Assembly: GCF_963678635.1 (NCBI RefSeq) | Contig: NC_087062.1 | Location: 94,341,845-94,405,844 of the forward strand | Direction of reading: 5' to 3' | Length of the DNA stretch: 64,000 nt | Origin: Symsagittifera roscoffensis | Taxonomy: Eukaryota; Xenacoelomorpha; Acoela; Convolutidae | Shown here: positions 1 through 14,800 of the stretch, piece after piece | How the letters are laid out: each line of letters begins with the position of its first letter | How positions within the stretch are numbered: position 1 is the first letter of the stretch | Notes under the pieces: model-generated | What the model saw: the letters and a program-made list of their open reading frames with translations, nothing else | Told to the model about the DNA's origin: nothing | Databases searched by the model: none | Translations under genes and position numbers: made by a program

Positions 1-505
1 AAACGATGGAATTTGTTTTTGTCTTAATACGTCTAAAAAGGAAGTGAAATCTACGTTTTGAAGAAGAATCATTCTCGTTTTAATGACTTTCCAGGATATT
101 TTTTTCGGTCTAACCTTAAGTTTAGCTTGAGTTTTTTTTTTTAATTTAAAAATTTCGATGTACTCTTTTTGCTGCTTTCGGATGACTGGACCAATCGAAA
201 ATAACGAAAACAGTAGGTTGAGAATCATTGGAATTTGACCTAAACTGGGGTGGAAATTCTTTGCTAAGTACCATGGGGGGAATACTTAACGAAAAAAAAA
301 TACAAAATAGCATCATTTCAACCTATATTAAAATCTAGTATTTTCGAGTATTTACTAGTATTGTTGATATGATCCACAAATACATCGTTATTTATAATTA
401 GAAACGTTTTCCAACTAAATTTCCATCATTCTTTGTAAATTCTCACTCACGAAGATAATCGTACGTTGATCGAAAGTTATATTTTCTTTAATGATTCATT
501 TGAAG

Positions 506-640
506 GTGATGAAATTGAGAGGAGAGAAAGAGAGTTGGGCCCGGAAGGAGGAGGAGCGGGAGGTGGAGTTGCAGAGACTCAGACATCAGGAGCAGGACCT
601 CAAGATCGAGAAGGAGGCACTCGAACAGAAACTGGCCACG
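506..640 (+). CDS. Coiled-coil exon 1 of those visible
   Basis: The exon has 45 codons in phase 0 at both ends. The acceptor is at 504-505 after a pyrimidine-rich stretch, and the donor is GTAAAT at 641. The product is strongly charged (KEEEREVELQRLRHQEQDL), a typical coiled coil. Base composition is far more GC-rich than the flanking intron, which supports coding. Confidence 0.7.
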
Positions 641-3600
641 GTAAATATCAACAATGTCAACACACTCACTTTTTGTTCAGGTGGCTATCGTGGATTGGGA
701 AGAACTTATAGAATAAGGTGGTGTTACACGCAATTTTTGGTATGTCTACGCAATATTGTATCGCTGATATAAGATTGTTTATATTCTGATTTTATGATCA
801 TATGCTTTTTCTCATGTAAAAAACTTGAGTCGAGATGGAAAAATTCGATAAAATCTTGTCCAGAACTTAACCGATTTATCAATCGAGACTTGTAAATTGA
901 CTTATAACTCAAGACAACAGCTCATAGCACAATAGAAAGTCATCTGCCGAACAAAAACTGAATTTCGAAACTAACTCGAGGGTTCACGAGTTAATTGATC
1001 AGTCAGTCAAAAGTTGATGAATTAAGTTCAGTTTTTTGAAATACTGATGCACGATTCGGTGGATTTGTGATAATTTACTGGCTCTCCGACCGAAAAGTTC
1101 GGTTCTTATTCAGAGCTGTCCCCAAAACAATTCAAATTGAATGGAAAAAAAAATTTCACGTTGCTCGTTTACAGATCTATGAAAAGCATTCGATACAGTA
1201 GATTACAAAATCCTACTGAACAAACGTGTTTTCAGTATAATTTGAGCTACTAAAATTAGTTTCAACAAACAAAACTAAAGGTGTCAGTGTTAACCAGAAG
1301 GCTTGAGCATTCAAGAAGTTTGAAAACGGAGTGCCCCAGTGCTTTGTTCTGGGACCACTTTTGTTTTTCATTTAAATAAACGATCTTCCGAACATTTGTG
1401 AAGCTACTAAAATCATAATGTTTGCCAACATATAACAATTAAAAACCTAGGCATTCCTTTATATCAAAAACTGAACCTAAATACACATATAGCTGAGGTT
1501 AAAAAAAACTGAAAGTATGAGTTCCAAATGTGTGTTTTTAAAACCAGGTACCTTAATATAAACTTTGATTAGTCTTAGTTTCTATCATGAATCAAGCTTG
1601 GCGTCTTAAAATAGGAGGACCGAACTTCTCAAACGGAATTCAAAAAATTTAAATAGTCGCAAAATAGTATACTGAAAACTTTTCACTCAATAGACAAGTC
1701 TGATCAAAATTTTTTTAAAAAAAAACATAATATGTTCTGTTAAACTAACACATCTGCATGGAATAAAAAAAGCAATTTTTCAGAATTATTCGTGTTGAAC
1801 ATAATACCACTGTTTCTACTTCGTTTCTCACCCGAATTGAGTTAAATAAATGATATTATAAAAGAAACTAGCTGAAACAAAATTTGCAATACAGAAATTT
1901 AGGAAAAAATTAAAACAAAATACAGTCGGTTACTAGAGTTTGGCGTTTTGTTTATTTGCCTGTGTCGTCTTGATTCTTCACTTTAAAAGATAGATTTAGA
2001 TATCAAAAAGTCGAATTAGTTTCTACACGATTTCCGAGATAACGTTATTCAAGGTAATGATCAATCGGCTATTTTTTCTGGTGAAGTGAGTTCTTTTTCT
2101 TCGAAGAATGTCAGTTTTATACTTTGTCAAATTTTCAGTAAATGCTTCAAAACTTCATGAAAAAAGTTTATTTCTTCCTCAAAGAACGTGGCTCCTTTAC
2201 AATACTTTTTCTAAAAATCAAAAGAAGATCTAAATGTGAAAAAGGACTATTAAGTTGAAGATTTGTCCCGAGGAGACGTCGCTTGACAAATCCAAAAATC
2301 TTTTGATGCTCTCTTAAATTAAGGCCTCATCAATTTTTACATAAATTGATCGTTGATTATAACATACTTATTTGAAAAGAAATTATGATGATTAAATTGA
2401 GAATTTAGCGCTCTTACAAATGTTGGCACTTCTAATCTTAAAAAACTTAGCTTGACTGCTCATTTCAGTCTCTCTTACCTTAAATGTTCCGACTGCCACA
2501 TAAATCGAGGAAAACATATTTCCTTTACAAAATTGGACGAAGTTTTCACAATGAAAAAAATGTCAGCTTAAATTTTCAAAAAAAAAACATTTTCACACCC
2601 TTTAGATAGTGCAAAATGATAGTTTTTCTATACCGGAGTATCATTAAGGACAAATATTTTGCGTCAATTCAATGACGATGTGTGAGCCTGATTGAGTCGC
2701 CGCATAACTTCACATAACTTCAAAGAAAATGATCACAAATTCAATAGTTTCATCTCAGTTTAATATATTCTTCAATATGCTCTCAAGTCATCAAAATTTT
2801 TTGGATGCCTTGAGAGAGTTTCCTCCGAACCAGCTAATAAAAAGTTGAAAACGACTGATTAAAAGTTTAAGCCCAAGCTTATTTGTTTTGTGACCTTCTT
2901 CGAAAAACGAACAAAACTGCTCGTATAAGTGCAAAATCCTAAATTTTCTGACTACCCATTAAAAGTGACGTAATAGTTTTCATAAAACTTGTTTGAAAAA
3001 TTAAGAAGTTGATGCAACCTCGAAAACAATTAAATTACGTTCAAAATTAAAACTTTTGAAAATCTTCCACCTCACGCTATTTAAATCAGAACGAAGTGAT
3101 GCCTTCAGCGTCCAACATCAGTTTATGAGTTCAAACAGCTCAAGTCGGTTGAAAAAGATTTTTGAGACTGATTAATTTGCGGAAATATATTGCGCGTTAA
3201 ATGTCCCAAACTAAACAACTTGGCAATTTTCAAACCACCATAACCTTAAAAAAATGATCACAGGAGAAACACTCTTTTAAAATTAAGCTCAAAGGGGGGG
3301 GGGGGGGGCGTACAACAGTGCCGAAGTGCAACAGTGCCGAAAAAGAGGGGAAAATTTCAGAATAATTTAAGCGCGTTTTCTGAAGGGCGGGAAATTACTG
3401 ACGCTAATCAAAAAAGAAAATCAATCCAATTTCGGCGCCAACATGTCTGCAACTAAAAACGAAACATATATTTTGGCGCTAAAACGTCTAAGTTGCAAAT
3501 GTTCTTGCTCAAAAACCTAAAGTGTTACTTAAGATTGTAAGCGATCGCCGTTTAGTTTTTGATTGCCGCACTTAATATGTTGAAATTTGCTCAAATTTTC

Positions 3601-5775
3601 GGGACTGTTGAACAAAGTTTTTATTTTCGGCAATGTTGAGCTATTTTTTTCGTCACTGTTGCACTGCCCCAGCTAAAGTTGACGAGAAAATTTGTCGAAG
3701 GATATTCATAAAACCACGCCAAAAGTGATTTATTCAAAAACCCGATTTTTTTCTGAAGAAAAATGATCACACAAAAATTTTCAAGTGTTCGATGAGCTTA
3801 TTACCTATAAAATTTTTCAAAGGTGTGTTTTAAGGTTTTTACTGGTAAGTTGAGACACTTTTGAGATAGTCATTTTTACTTTGAGAGTTAAGGTGAAGTT
3901 TTTTTGTCGAATCAATTGTTTTTGTTTTTAAATCTTCGACTGTCCGATTCTCGAATCAAAGTATGACTTGATTTTATGCAAGCTGTTTCCCACTTGCAAA
4001 AAGTTTCTTCGGACTTAGCACTGAGCTTTATCATTAATAGAAAAGGTAATACAAATCTGTTTCATTAAAATATCTATTCAATTTCTAGTTTGTTTGTTTT
4101 AGACTGCGAAACTGGTAATTTTAGGAGCAGAACTTGATCCTAGATAATTTGTGTTCAAAATATATAATATCCTACTTTTGTTTTTAATGTTTGGTTAACA
4201 GCGGTAATTTTTTCTTAAAAAAGGGCTGCAGTTTTGAATTAGATGTGGTTTTGGTGCATGTCCGATCCTGAAGACGCCAAGGAAAGACCATTTTACTAAA
4301 TTTGAACCTTTTCCCCATCAAGAGAACCTACAGGGGGAGGATTTTAACTTGGTCTATTTGGGAGGTGGTTTGAACAGTTTTGGTGCTGTTGGCTGAGTAT
4401 GTTTCCTTTGTTAAATCGCCTTTGTAATGCCATAGTATGTCATATGTTATATGGCGCGAAATTTACAGCGTTTTTTAAAACTAATATTAAAATAAGTGTG
4501 ATTGCAGAGGGGAAGGTTGAATGGCCATAACTGAGCTTCGGCTTTTTTTCGCTCTTTTTGTTTTTCTCTTAGATGGTTAGTTTCGATTGTTTATCAGATG
4601 GAGAAGCGAGTGCGAGAGCTGGACGAGGAGAGGGGGTCTCTGTCTACCCTGAAGAGTCAGCTGGTCCAGGAGGCGAGTGAGGCGAGGGTGAGTCAAGAGA
4701 AGGAGAGGACGAGGATGGAGGAGGAGCACTCAATTGTGAAGAGAGACATGGAACTGCAGTTCAAAGAAGAGCTCTGCTGTCAGAAGGTAAAGATAAAGTT
4801 TAGTGAAGAAAGAAAAACTGAATCGAACCTAAGAGACAAATAGTTTCCGACCCAAAAATATGCTAATCTCCAGCTCAACACTGGGCGGTCACAGTTTGGT
4901 TCTTTATGTTTGTTGAACAAATTACAATTCTCGGCCTATCGGCTTGTTAAAACAATTATTATTTGGGACTGTTTTTCGGACTGTTTTTTTTTCGTTCATT
5001 TTCATACCGTTCCGGATTGTTTTGACTTGGACTGTTTTGCACAGACACGTTAAGTAAAACCCTGTGTCCAATAAACCCAGTCCATGTTTTAAATAAAAGA
5101 TACTAGTTCCGGTAAACTAGCCATTTCTTTTGATTGTGAAGAACGTTCGCGTGTGTAAGTTTTTGTGCAAATTAATTTTTCGGGGGGGGGGGGGGGGGGA
5201 CTTTGCAAAAGATTGCTTAAAAATTATTTTACTCAAGTTTAATTAAGAAATTAATTGAATATTTAAGCAGAAGAGGAACTCTGTAGGTTTTCGTGACTGC
5301 TAAAAAGATAGAAGTAACTAGCCTGCAAACACATTTAAAGAAACGCTCTCCCTCGGATTCTAAAACTCCCTTTACTGTTCCCAAAAAATTTCTATTTTTT
5401 TTGGGCTTTTTTCTTCGAAACTGAACTGTTGAACTGTTTATAATGAGGGCATGTGTGCTAAGGTCAAGTTGGATGAGATGGAGGTGATGAAGATGGAGTT
5501 GGAGCAGAAAGTAAGGGAGCTGGAAGACCAAATCAGTCAGCTGCAGAAACACAATCAACACACCACTCTACAGACTCAACAAGAGATGGAATCTTTCAAG
5601 GTAATATGCTCGCACTCTTCGTTTCATGCAGTCTTCTTTCCAGTAATGTTTAGGACTTCATATGAGATTTAATCACATAGTTTCATTCTTTCATATTGCA
5701 TAATTCGACTACGGATTACGAATCAAACAAAAAAACTGGTTGCTATCCAAATAACACAGAATTTTTCGAACATAT

Positions 5776-5807
<32 letters not shown>

Positions 5808-8800
5808 CTAAGCAAGAACAGCTGGTTGCTAATCAAATAGCACAGAACTTTTCCACTGTTTATGTTTTTTTTTGTGGGGGGGGGGGGCGTGGGGCTAAGA
5901 GGGATTTTGGAAAGAAAAAATTATAGTTAATTTAGGGTAAGCAACAACAATTACGACCAAAAACAAAATACTGAGTTATGTATGAAGTACTATACTCATC
6001 GAGTAATTTCAGATAAGGTACACCGTCTGCTCGTCACGCTACCTTATTTTTGGGAGGATATATTCGTGCAACTTCTTAGTCTAATAGCGATCTTAATCTT
6101 TCTCTTATATATCCTAGTCTCAATAGATCTAGTGTACACCGGTTTATGCTAGTTAGTTCCAGAAAGAGAACAACTGTTTTCTAAGTTTAATTCAAATTGT
6201 TCTGTGTTGAAACTACAAGTTGTTTCAACACTTACAAATAAGTGGGTTGTTAGTTTTATGGAGTATGATTGGTTAGTACTCAATGTTTTATAGGGATACA
6301 ATATCATAATATTAGCCAATGATAAATACTAGTTTAGATCTGGTTCCACCCAACCGGGGTTTAGAGATTTTTAGTTCTTCAGTGTTTTTTTGTAGTGGAG
6401 GATGAATGATGGTGTTTTTCTGTAGAGGTTGCGAGCATATTCTTTTTTCTGGTTTGGAAGAAGAGTTGTTATCACGATCGTTTCGGGAGATCGTATCATG
6501 ATTTCTGATCGGTTGTGATGAGTGTTGATCTGGTTGATAGGAACATTGCTATTTTCAATCTCGTTCGGGAATGGCATGTAGTTCGACTTTTGATGTAGTG
6601 TCTGGTGACTTGGATCTGTGCGTAAACTTAAACATCGAGATGGCCATTGTTCGGTTGCATTGGGTTTCCTTTGCTGCGATGCCAAGTCGTACTTTAAATT
6701 CTTTGAGTGTAGTGACTGTTGGCAGCATGTCAGGTATGTTTTGCCATTCCGTAGTTGGAGTGTGATTGGATTGTCAGGTTCCTTGCTGCTCATCTTTGGG
6801 TTGTATGTTATCTATATACTGCATGGTATTATTTACATATACAGATTTTTGTTAATTTTGTTTTTAGTTATGATATTGTATTAGTTTTTATCGCAAAAGC
6901 GTTATTGTTTAGTACGGTTTTTTTTAGAACTACTCACACTTGAGTAACTCCCGTCAAAAATAGAGGGTGTTGTCACAAAGCGTGGATGTAGCACGGTGGG
7001 TGAGGCCGGCTATGGATCATGCTCAGGACATCCGTTTCTGGTGGGTTAGGCCAGGAGTGAGGGTATAAATTTTGCTCTCTTTTTTGGAGGGTCCTGTTTG
7101 AGTTCAAACTTTCATGCCTTTTTATTACTGGTTTTTTCCTTTTTTTTCTTGGTTGTGTCCTTTTCTCAAAAATCAAATTGTTTCTCTTGGGTTTGTCTTT
7201 CGACTTTTTGGTGTTTTATTCTTTTGTGTTCAGACTTGAAAATAGTCTTCAGAAAAAAAACTTATCCAGTTCTAAGCTGTTGTTAATCCAGTTTGAGTAC
7301 CGTGGGTTTTCTTTTCTTAGTCATGCTGTTAGGTTGTGGTTTGCGGTGTTTAGTAAGCTTACGTTGGTTAGTTTGAATTATTATATAATTCCTTTCCAAC
7401 CGGGTTAAAGGAAAGTTTGAAACGTTTTAAAACTTGTTAGACTTGTTATAAGTTAGAGTTAAAACTCAAATTCATTATTTTAAACAATTCTTCGTGGGCG
7501 AGCTGTGCGATTGTGGATAGAATTGTGGGCGAGTGAATATTTAAAACCATAAGGAAGCGTTTTTAAAAAGGTTAGTACTGCTTTGAATTTTATAGACAAT
7601 TTTTTTAAATTTACTACTTCGAAATTATAAATTTTACTGCTCGATTTGGGGGTTGAAATTATCAATTTAATTTCAATTAAAAGAGTATTTTTTGCATGGG
7701 GGAAAAAATTTATATATCAAAGTATTGTTTTGTACGGAAAAATTTTACTGCTTCATTCATTGAACTGGTTAATACAAATTTTTGATTCTGGAAAAAAGTT
7801 TTTGTTTTTCATTTCATATTTCTTTTTTGTAGGTGATTGATGATCGTGCTTGTGAAAACTATAGAAAAAAGGAAACCTTTATTTAGCCAAGAAAAGGAGG
7901 ATATATTTAGTCTGAAGAAGTGGACAAAACAATTCGGGTGCTTTAATGATGTTGTGCTCGTCAGTGCTAGGTGAGAGTTCATAAGGTGTATTTTGAATGA
8001 GGTTATAAAGTTTATCATTATATCGTGTGTTATGGATGAGTTCTATGATCTGGATTTCGACGGGCTGTAGGAGTTCGTGTGGGACTATTAGTGGGCGGGA
8101 TTCGTCTACGTTGAAAATTTTACTTAAGGGACAGAATATATACATCTGGGTGATGGGATCATAGCTTCGGAGGATGCCTTGTAGGTTAGTATCGTTAATA
8201 CAATAAGTGAAATTAAGAAAGAATGGTGAGGTGTATTTAGAGTTAAGGTATTGATATCCATAGTAAATTTGTTTTGCTGGGGTTTTGTGAGTGTAATGAA
8301 GTTGGATGAACTTATAGTAAAAGTAAGTGTGTGTTTGTTTAGTTCGTAACATGACGTCGTGTGAACAGTGCAAATCACGTTCTTTGGGTGTGAGGAAATG
8401 AAAGGTTAGTGAAAAATGGTTAAATTTATTAAAATATGAATCATAAGCTTGGATATCACGAAGTGATGTTGAAAGGACGTGATCGTATTTTTTATCAAAG
8501 GTGTTGAGGGTGAAAACATATGGTTTTCTAATGAAAAATTTTTCTGTTCGTTGCGGGTCAGCATATTTGTCGTCATTCAGTGCTATTTGTCGTCATTCAG
8601 TGTTTAGTAAGCTTACGTTGGTTAGTTTGGAATATTATATAATTCTTTTCCAACCGGGTTAAAGGAAAGTTTGAAACGTGTTAAAACTTGTTAGAGTTGT
8701 TATCAGTGAAAGTTAAAACTTCGTTAGCTCTTATGATGTTATGATCGTAGTGGTCGATAGAATATTCGTTGGCTTTGGTTCGGTGAATTTGGTGAGTGAT

Positions 8801-11800
8801 TGTTTGTATCCTATATGTGTGAATTGTTTTGGAGTTAAAGCTGTTGTTAAAAGGTAGAGTTGAGAACTGCATTGTTCGTTGTCCATGAGGGTATGTTATT
8901 TAATGGTAGTGATCGTGGATTAGTAAAGTGATAGTATGATGTTATGAGAGTGTAGGGTATAATAGGTGCTCATATACAAAATTTGGGTTTTCGTCATTGA
9001 GATCTGAATGAAAGTATGTGTACTGGGGAAAAAAGGTAAACATATTTGGAGAAATTCTTTTGTGTTAGTGTGAAGTGGATGATTAACAAATGTTGTGGAT
9101 GGTCCTGAGTTAGAGGGAAATGGAGTGTTGGGGAATTTTTCTTTTTAAGTTTCGTTGGGCTCGGTTCGTACTGGAGGCTGGTGTTGATGAGGGAGTTGGG
9201 GATGATGGATTTGATGATATTATGGATTGTGAGAGTTGGTGAATAGTTAGTGTTTGAGGGTGCTGTAGTTGTTGTTGAAGTGTGATGAAATTGTCAAGCT
9301 CGTGGGATATTTGCGTATGTACAGAGCTGTTGTTGTTGGAAAGGTCACTAATTAAGGGGGAATATTGGGGTGTAACGTTGGAAATAGAAGAAGGTGTGGA
9401 AGAGGGTTTCAATTTTGTTTGTAAGTGGAGAGGTTGAAAGGGAGGTTGGGAAAATGTAGATGGGCTGGGTTCGGAGTTATATAAATTGTCGGGGGCTTCA
9501 AGATCAGAGTTATTAAATTGGGAAATAAAGTTATAAACAGTGGCGTTTGAATTAGTGTCTGAATCCATGCAGAATGAAGTGTTATCATGAGGCAATTGAG
9601 TTGGGGGGAAAACAAAAAATGAGATAATGAGGAGATTGCTTTGAAGATTGGCTGGGTAAGAAATTGAGCGATGGATCGATCCAATTTGGCGGCCCATCGT
9701 GGGCTAAAAAGATGGTTATTTGGAGAACGAAAATTAGTGGTATGTGGTTTTTCTATAATTTGTTCGTGTATCTTCTATGTTAGATTGTTGGGTTATGATG
9801 TGTTGAATTGGGCTTTGTGGATAGTTAGATCTTGAAGATATGAGGTTTTTCAGAGCTATATTTCTGAATTTTTGTGGTACTAATGATAAGGGATGGATAT
9901 GGTTTAGGTTTTTTAATTGTGGTGCTGTAGGCGTTGTATTCGTTTTGTTTTGTGAATCGTCATTTGTGTTCGGTGATGTTGATAGTTTTGTGTTGTATTC
10001 TTTTATTCGATTGTCTAAAAGTATTTTATTTATTGATGTAGAGAAGATTCCAAAAAATCCTGCAAAAAGAATGCGTGCTACGCTTGCTTGTTTATATATT
10101 TGTGTTTGTTTTGCGCAGGTATTGTAGATTTCTTTCAGTAGAGAGAAAAGAAATGTTAGGAAATTGAACATTGCGTACAATATGTTCAATTTTTCTAAGA
10201 TGAAGTAGGGCCATCCTAGAAAGGCAAGGAGTTCGTTTTTCAAATTTACAAAACTGAAAATTGTTTTTGGTGATATATCTTGTGGTCTGTATTTTTCGCC
10301 ATTTAAGTAAATGTAATCTTTTATATCTTTAGAATATCCGCTGTAGTCTTATGCGTAGATGTCTGAAAAGCCTGCTGTTTCTGCAAGTTTGAGTAGGTTT
10401 TTATATATAGATTGACGTTGTATAGTTTCCATTTTTGTGAGCAATTCTTGAAACTGTTGTGTACGTATGTGGGGTTGAACGTCGGATTTAGAGTATATGC
10501 CGATCGATTGTAAATTGATGTTTGGATTAAGAGCAATAGCTCTAATGCTTTTTGGTGAAAACGTTTTTAATGATTGCATGAGTGTAGGATATGGTGTGAG
10601 AAGGTAGTATTTGTCTTCGTCAGGGTTGGATTGTTTCTGATCCATATGGGACTGCTGTATCCCAAAAATAAGTCCTTCGAGAGAGTGTATCAACAAAATT
10701 TACTTTATTTTTGTAGAATATAGGGATTCTTTTAAAGCATCTTTCGTATTCAAAAACATATAAAGGTGATACTTTTTTGGTACAATTGTAATACCATAGT
10801 ATGTTTACTTCGTAGTAAAAAAAAATTGATCTCTTACCGGATAATAAATATCCTGCATAAGGGATCTTGAGTACTGCTAATGCAAGTGATTGTAGAACTT
10901 GTGTTCTTTCGAGTTAGCATAATTGATGTAGTGTTTCAAGTTCTGTTAAAGACATTTCTTGAAAAATTCTACTTGTTGTTTAGTCTAATTTCATGTCTAG
11001 GTGAATGTCATAGTGATTTGCGCCAAAATGAGTGTTGTTCATTAGCGATAGTTCTTGTAAACGTGTACTGTCTTTGTCTTGTGGTTTTATTTTTCCACCA
11101 ATGTTTCCTGTGTTTTTAGGAGGTTTACTGGGATGTATGAATTTTTGTCACCGGTTGAGTAATGTGTTGCATACGGATGTATGATTAATTTACCTGTATT
11201 CATGTCGAAACCTTGTTCATATTCCACAAGGCTGAGATGTAATAGTCTTCCGATATTACTTTGTTAAAAAGATTCATAATCTAGTCTGTTTTTATTTCCG
11301 TTTGAGACTTGGGAACAATGTACCTTCTTTTCGGAGAATGTCGCTGTGAATTTATATCCTGTTAGTGTTGTAGCTCGTGCTTTTGAGTGAATTGTAGCTA
11401 TTATGTTTGTTGTCTCGATTGATTGTGGTTCGGATTCGCATAGAGTGACCTGGTTTATTGCATATTTTTGAAATGATTTTTGTTCACTTTTTTCACAGTC
11501 ATAGTGTGTGAATAGTAAATCCTGGGGTCCAGTTCGGGGGGAAGGGTTATTATGGTCCAGTTTTGAGAAATTAAGACAAAGGAGGGTCTGGAAAATTATT
11601 TTTTTTAGAAGATACTTGTGTATGATAGTCTTGACTAAGGATTATAAAAAGTTATATATCCAATTGTCTTTTTCGTGTATTTATCGTAATTGTAGTTGAT
11701 ATCTGTGGTTAAAAATGGGGGAGGTAAAAATTTAGCTGTTATATTTGGGAGAATGAGCTGTTATTTTTGAGGGAGGCTAGGGATAAAGGAGAGTGAATTA

Positions 11801-14800
11801 TATTATTTAGTCTTACTGTGATTTCAAATTTTGGTGTCAAGTTATCCTGTGTAAAAATTTGTATGTTATGTTCTTGTATATCTTTCTGGATATCTTGTCG
11901 ATATTGTAATCTATTTAGTGCCCAGTTGTGTAATCTGTTACATTCGTGATGTTGTCCAAATAGTCGAAGGGGTGCTACAAATGTCTTCCAATCTAATCGT
12001 AGATGTATGTTGTTGGTTGAAGTTTCTCTATATCTAGCGTCGAGATGTGTAGGAAATTTTTGGGGAAATGGTTTTTTGTGAAAATTGAGGTAAAGAAGGG
12101 GTTGAGGGGAGTGAAAGAATTTCGGGTAGTGACAAAGTTGTGTCAGATGAAACGTCTATTGGATTTTTTACTAAAATTGATTCACCTCGAGTAAAAACTT
12201 GTGTCATTCAAAACGGGAAATGTTCTGTAGTGGCTGGGACAAAAAAGGATTTTCTCTGATTTGTTCAGATATAGGGGTTGAACCTAAATAATCTAATGGG
12301 ATGTTTGATGTGTTTGGTTGTGATGGGGTCTGGGGAGTTGTTTGAAGCGTACTACTGGAAAGGTCTACAGGATTTGTTGTTGGTGAATGAGTTATGTTGA
12401 ATTGAACTCTGGGGGTTTGGAAATTTCTATTTCGTCTTGGATGTATAATTTGTCTGTTTATTTCGAGCGTATTTTGATTTTGACTTTGTTGTCTTGCTCT
12501 ATTAAGATCTTGCTGTAGAGGGGTGTATATATTATACACTGGTTCGTATTGTGGTTCGCCCAGCGATGCTTGGCGAATTACTGGTTCTAGTGGTTCGGAC
12601 AATCGTGAGTGTCTTTCTTCAAATGTATATGGATTGTCTTGAAAAGAGATGCGTGTTGATGATTGGGGGTTTTTTTTTGACTATTTGTTGATGTTGTTGG
12701 AGGTTCTTGGGATCTTGTTGGTGGGGACTGGTGTGGGGGTTGTTGATTAGCAATTCTGGAAAATTTTTGGAAAGATTATTTATTTATGAAGAAATTTTAT
12801 GTTTACTGTAATATTTCTCAACGAAAAGGATGAAGATGAAAAGTATCGTTGCTAATGCGAAGGTTATGATAGCCTTTTTTAATAAATTTGCATACTGTCA
12901 TTGTCACGGACGTCAGAAATGTGAGAAATATTATAAAAAGAAGAAAAACATCTGTTCTACTGAATAGATGCTGGAACATTTAGATAGTTATTTGAAATAT
13001 CGTACCTGAAGAGGAGGTCAAGTGTTTTGGAAAAATTAACGTAGGTTTGGGCTAGTGGTGAAAAAATGATGGAAAAAATGCAAAAAATTATCAAGAGGAG
13101 GATGGATATTTCAAGGATATTGGATAATTAAATTATACAAAGTCTGAAAAAAATTGAAAGGATTGAGAAAAAGTTTGAAAGAAAGTTTTGAAAATAGTTG
13201 ACTGTTCGAGAGAGAAGTATTTGAAGAAAAGATTTGTTTCGTCGAATTATATTTTATTTTGTGAGGCTTAATTCTAGTGTGGTCGGATTATTTATTGATT
13301 TTTTGACAAGTGGTTTGAGTTTCGGCAATTTTTGGTGAAAGAAGGAAGGTTCTGAGGGTTCATAAGGGTCTTCCAAGTTTTGTTGTTATTTATTGGATGA
13401 TCGGGGGTATCTGAGAGATATTCGTCTTTTAGGCTAAATGATCATGTTCATTTTGGTCTTTAGGCTAATTTAAAATTTTTGCTTGAAGGGTTTTTGATTC
13501 TAAGTTGGGTCAATATTGTTGATTTTTGTTCTACTTGATAGGGGAGGGTTGTATGATTCAGACTTTGTTTTTTTTTCAGGTGTCATTAATTAGCGGTTTG
13601 CTTATTTTTGACCTGGAGGTCCTTAAGTTATAGTCAGAGATTCGCTTGAAGGTGGTTATTTGTCGGCTAGAGAAGTCGTGTCAAAAAAGAGGTGATGATT
13701 CGGAAAGGGTTCTTTTTGGCTGAATTTGAACTAGTTTGTTCAAGTGCTTTTCATCTTGAATTTTAATTTTAAAGTGGTTTCTGAAATTCAACTTTCTTTA
13801 ATGTTTTAGATTGTGGAATGAATGTTTTATAATTTTTTCGTCGCTGGTTGCGGAGTCGCGATGATTGTCTATGTGAAAATTTTTCTTTTTGTTCTTGTGG
13901 CAGAAATTTTTCTTTTAATTTTCGATTTTTCTTTTCTGTTTGAGGTATCTTTTTGTTATCTAATTTTTTAGGTGTTTGATTGTTAAAATGTTTTATTCCT
14001 TTCTAATGGTTTTTGGATAGAAGTCATATCAGTGTTTTGATTTTGTTTGTCATCGGAGTTATTGTGGATAACTCTGAGTCCTGTAAAGGAGTATAATTGG
14101 GTTTGTTCGCGAGGAGCGTACTCTTTCGGGTAATAGGGTAATAGATTGCTTCTGTTTTGAACAATTTCTTTTTTGCTTAGATCTGTAAGTTTGTATGTTA
14201 CGTCAGTGGGTTTATCAACTATTTGATATGGTCCTTTTCGGAGTGGTTGTAATTTTTTGGAAAATTCCTTTTTGTTTTGTAAAATTTGGAATTCAAATGT
14301 ATGTTCCAATTTTTAAATTTGTAGTTGGTGTAAATCAAGAATTTTTTTGGGAATTATTGTTTTGTCTTTTTAACAATTTTTTGTTACTTTCTGATAGATT
14401 TCATTGTGTCTTTTATCTTTGTTTAAAATCTATTCGATGTGTGTCCCGAAAGCTAATTTTAAAGTTTGTGGGTGATGCAAGGTATGTAGTGGTAGGTTAT
14501 AGCATATTGAATCTTAAGTGGATTGACAATAACCTTTTGTATTTTTTGAAGAATTTGCTGTGAATATTATTGGTTTTCATGGTTTTTGGTTGGAAACCAT
14601 TTCATAGGGTGACAGTCCTAAAGTTATAATTTGTGATTTATAAGATAAGGGGAACAGTTTTACATCTGATGACCATTCAGTATATCTTGTGTCATTTGCG
14701 TTAAAGATGCATCGGAGATATTCTTGTAATGAATGGTTCATGCCTTCGACTAATCCATTAGTCCAAGGTGCATGAGATGTGCATGGTTTGTGTTAAATGT

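Larger units (their letters stand above)
641..4597 (+). other. Intron with LINE relic and a MITE-like repeat
   Basis: This is AT-rich non-coding sequence between two coiled-coil exons. It contains a decayed LINE reverse-transcriptase fragment near 1174-1440 and a G-run-bounded inverted-repeat element at 3294-3670. I see nothing else with coding or RNA-gene character. Confidence 0.6.

Noticed and set aside
9840-10127. 95-codon + strand frame
   Set aside because: Antisense shadow of the env membrane region of copy B; the same shadow appears opposite copy A env at 63214-63519.
14195-14563. 122-codon + strand frame inside copy B
   Set aside because: Antisense to the pol relic; hydrophobic Phe/Leu-rich product typical of reading AT-rich DNA on the wrong strand.
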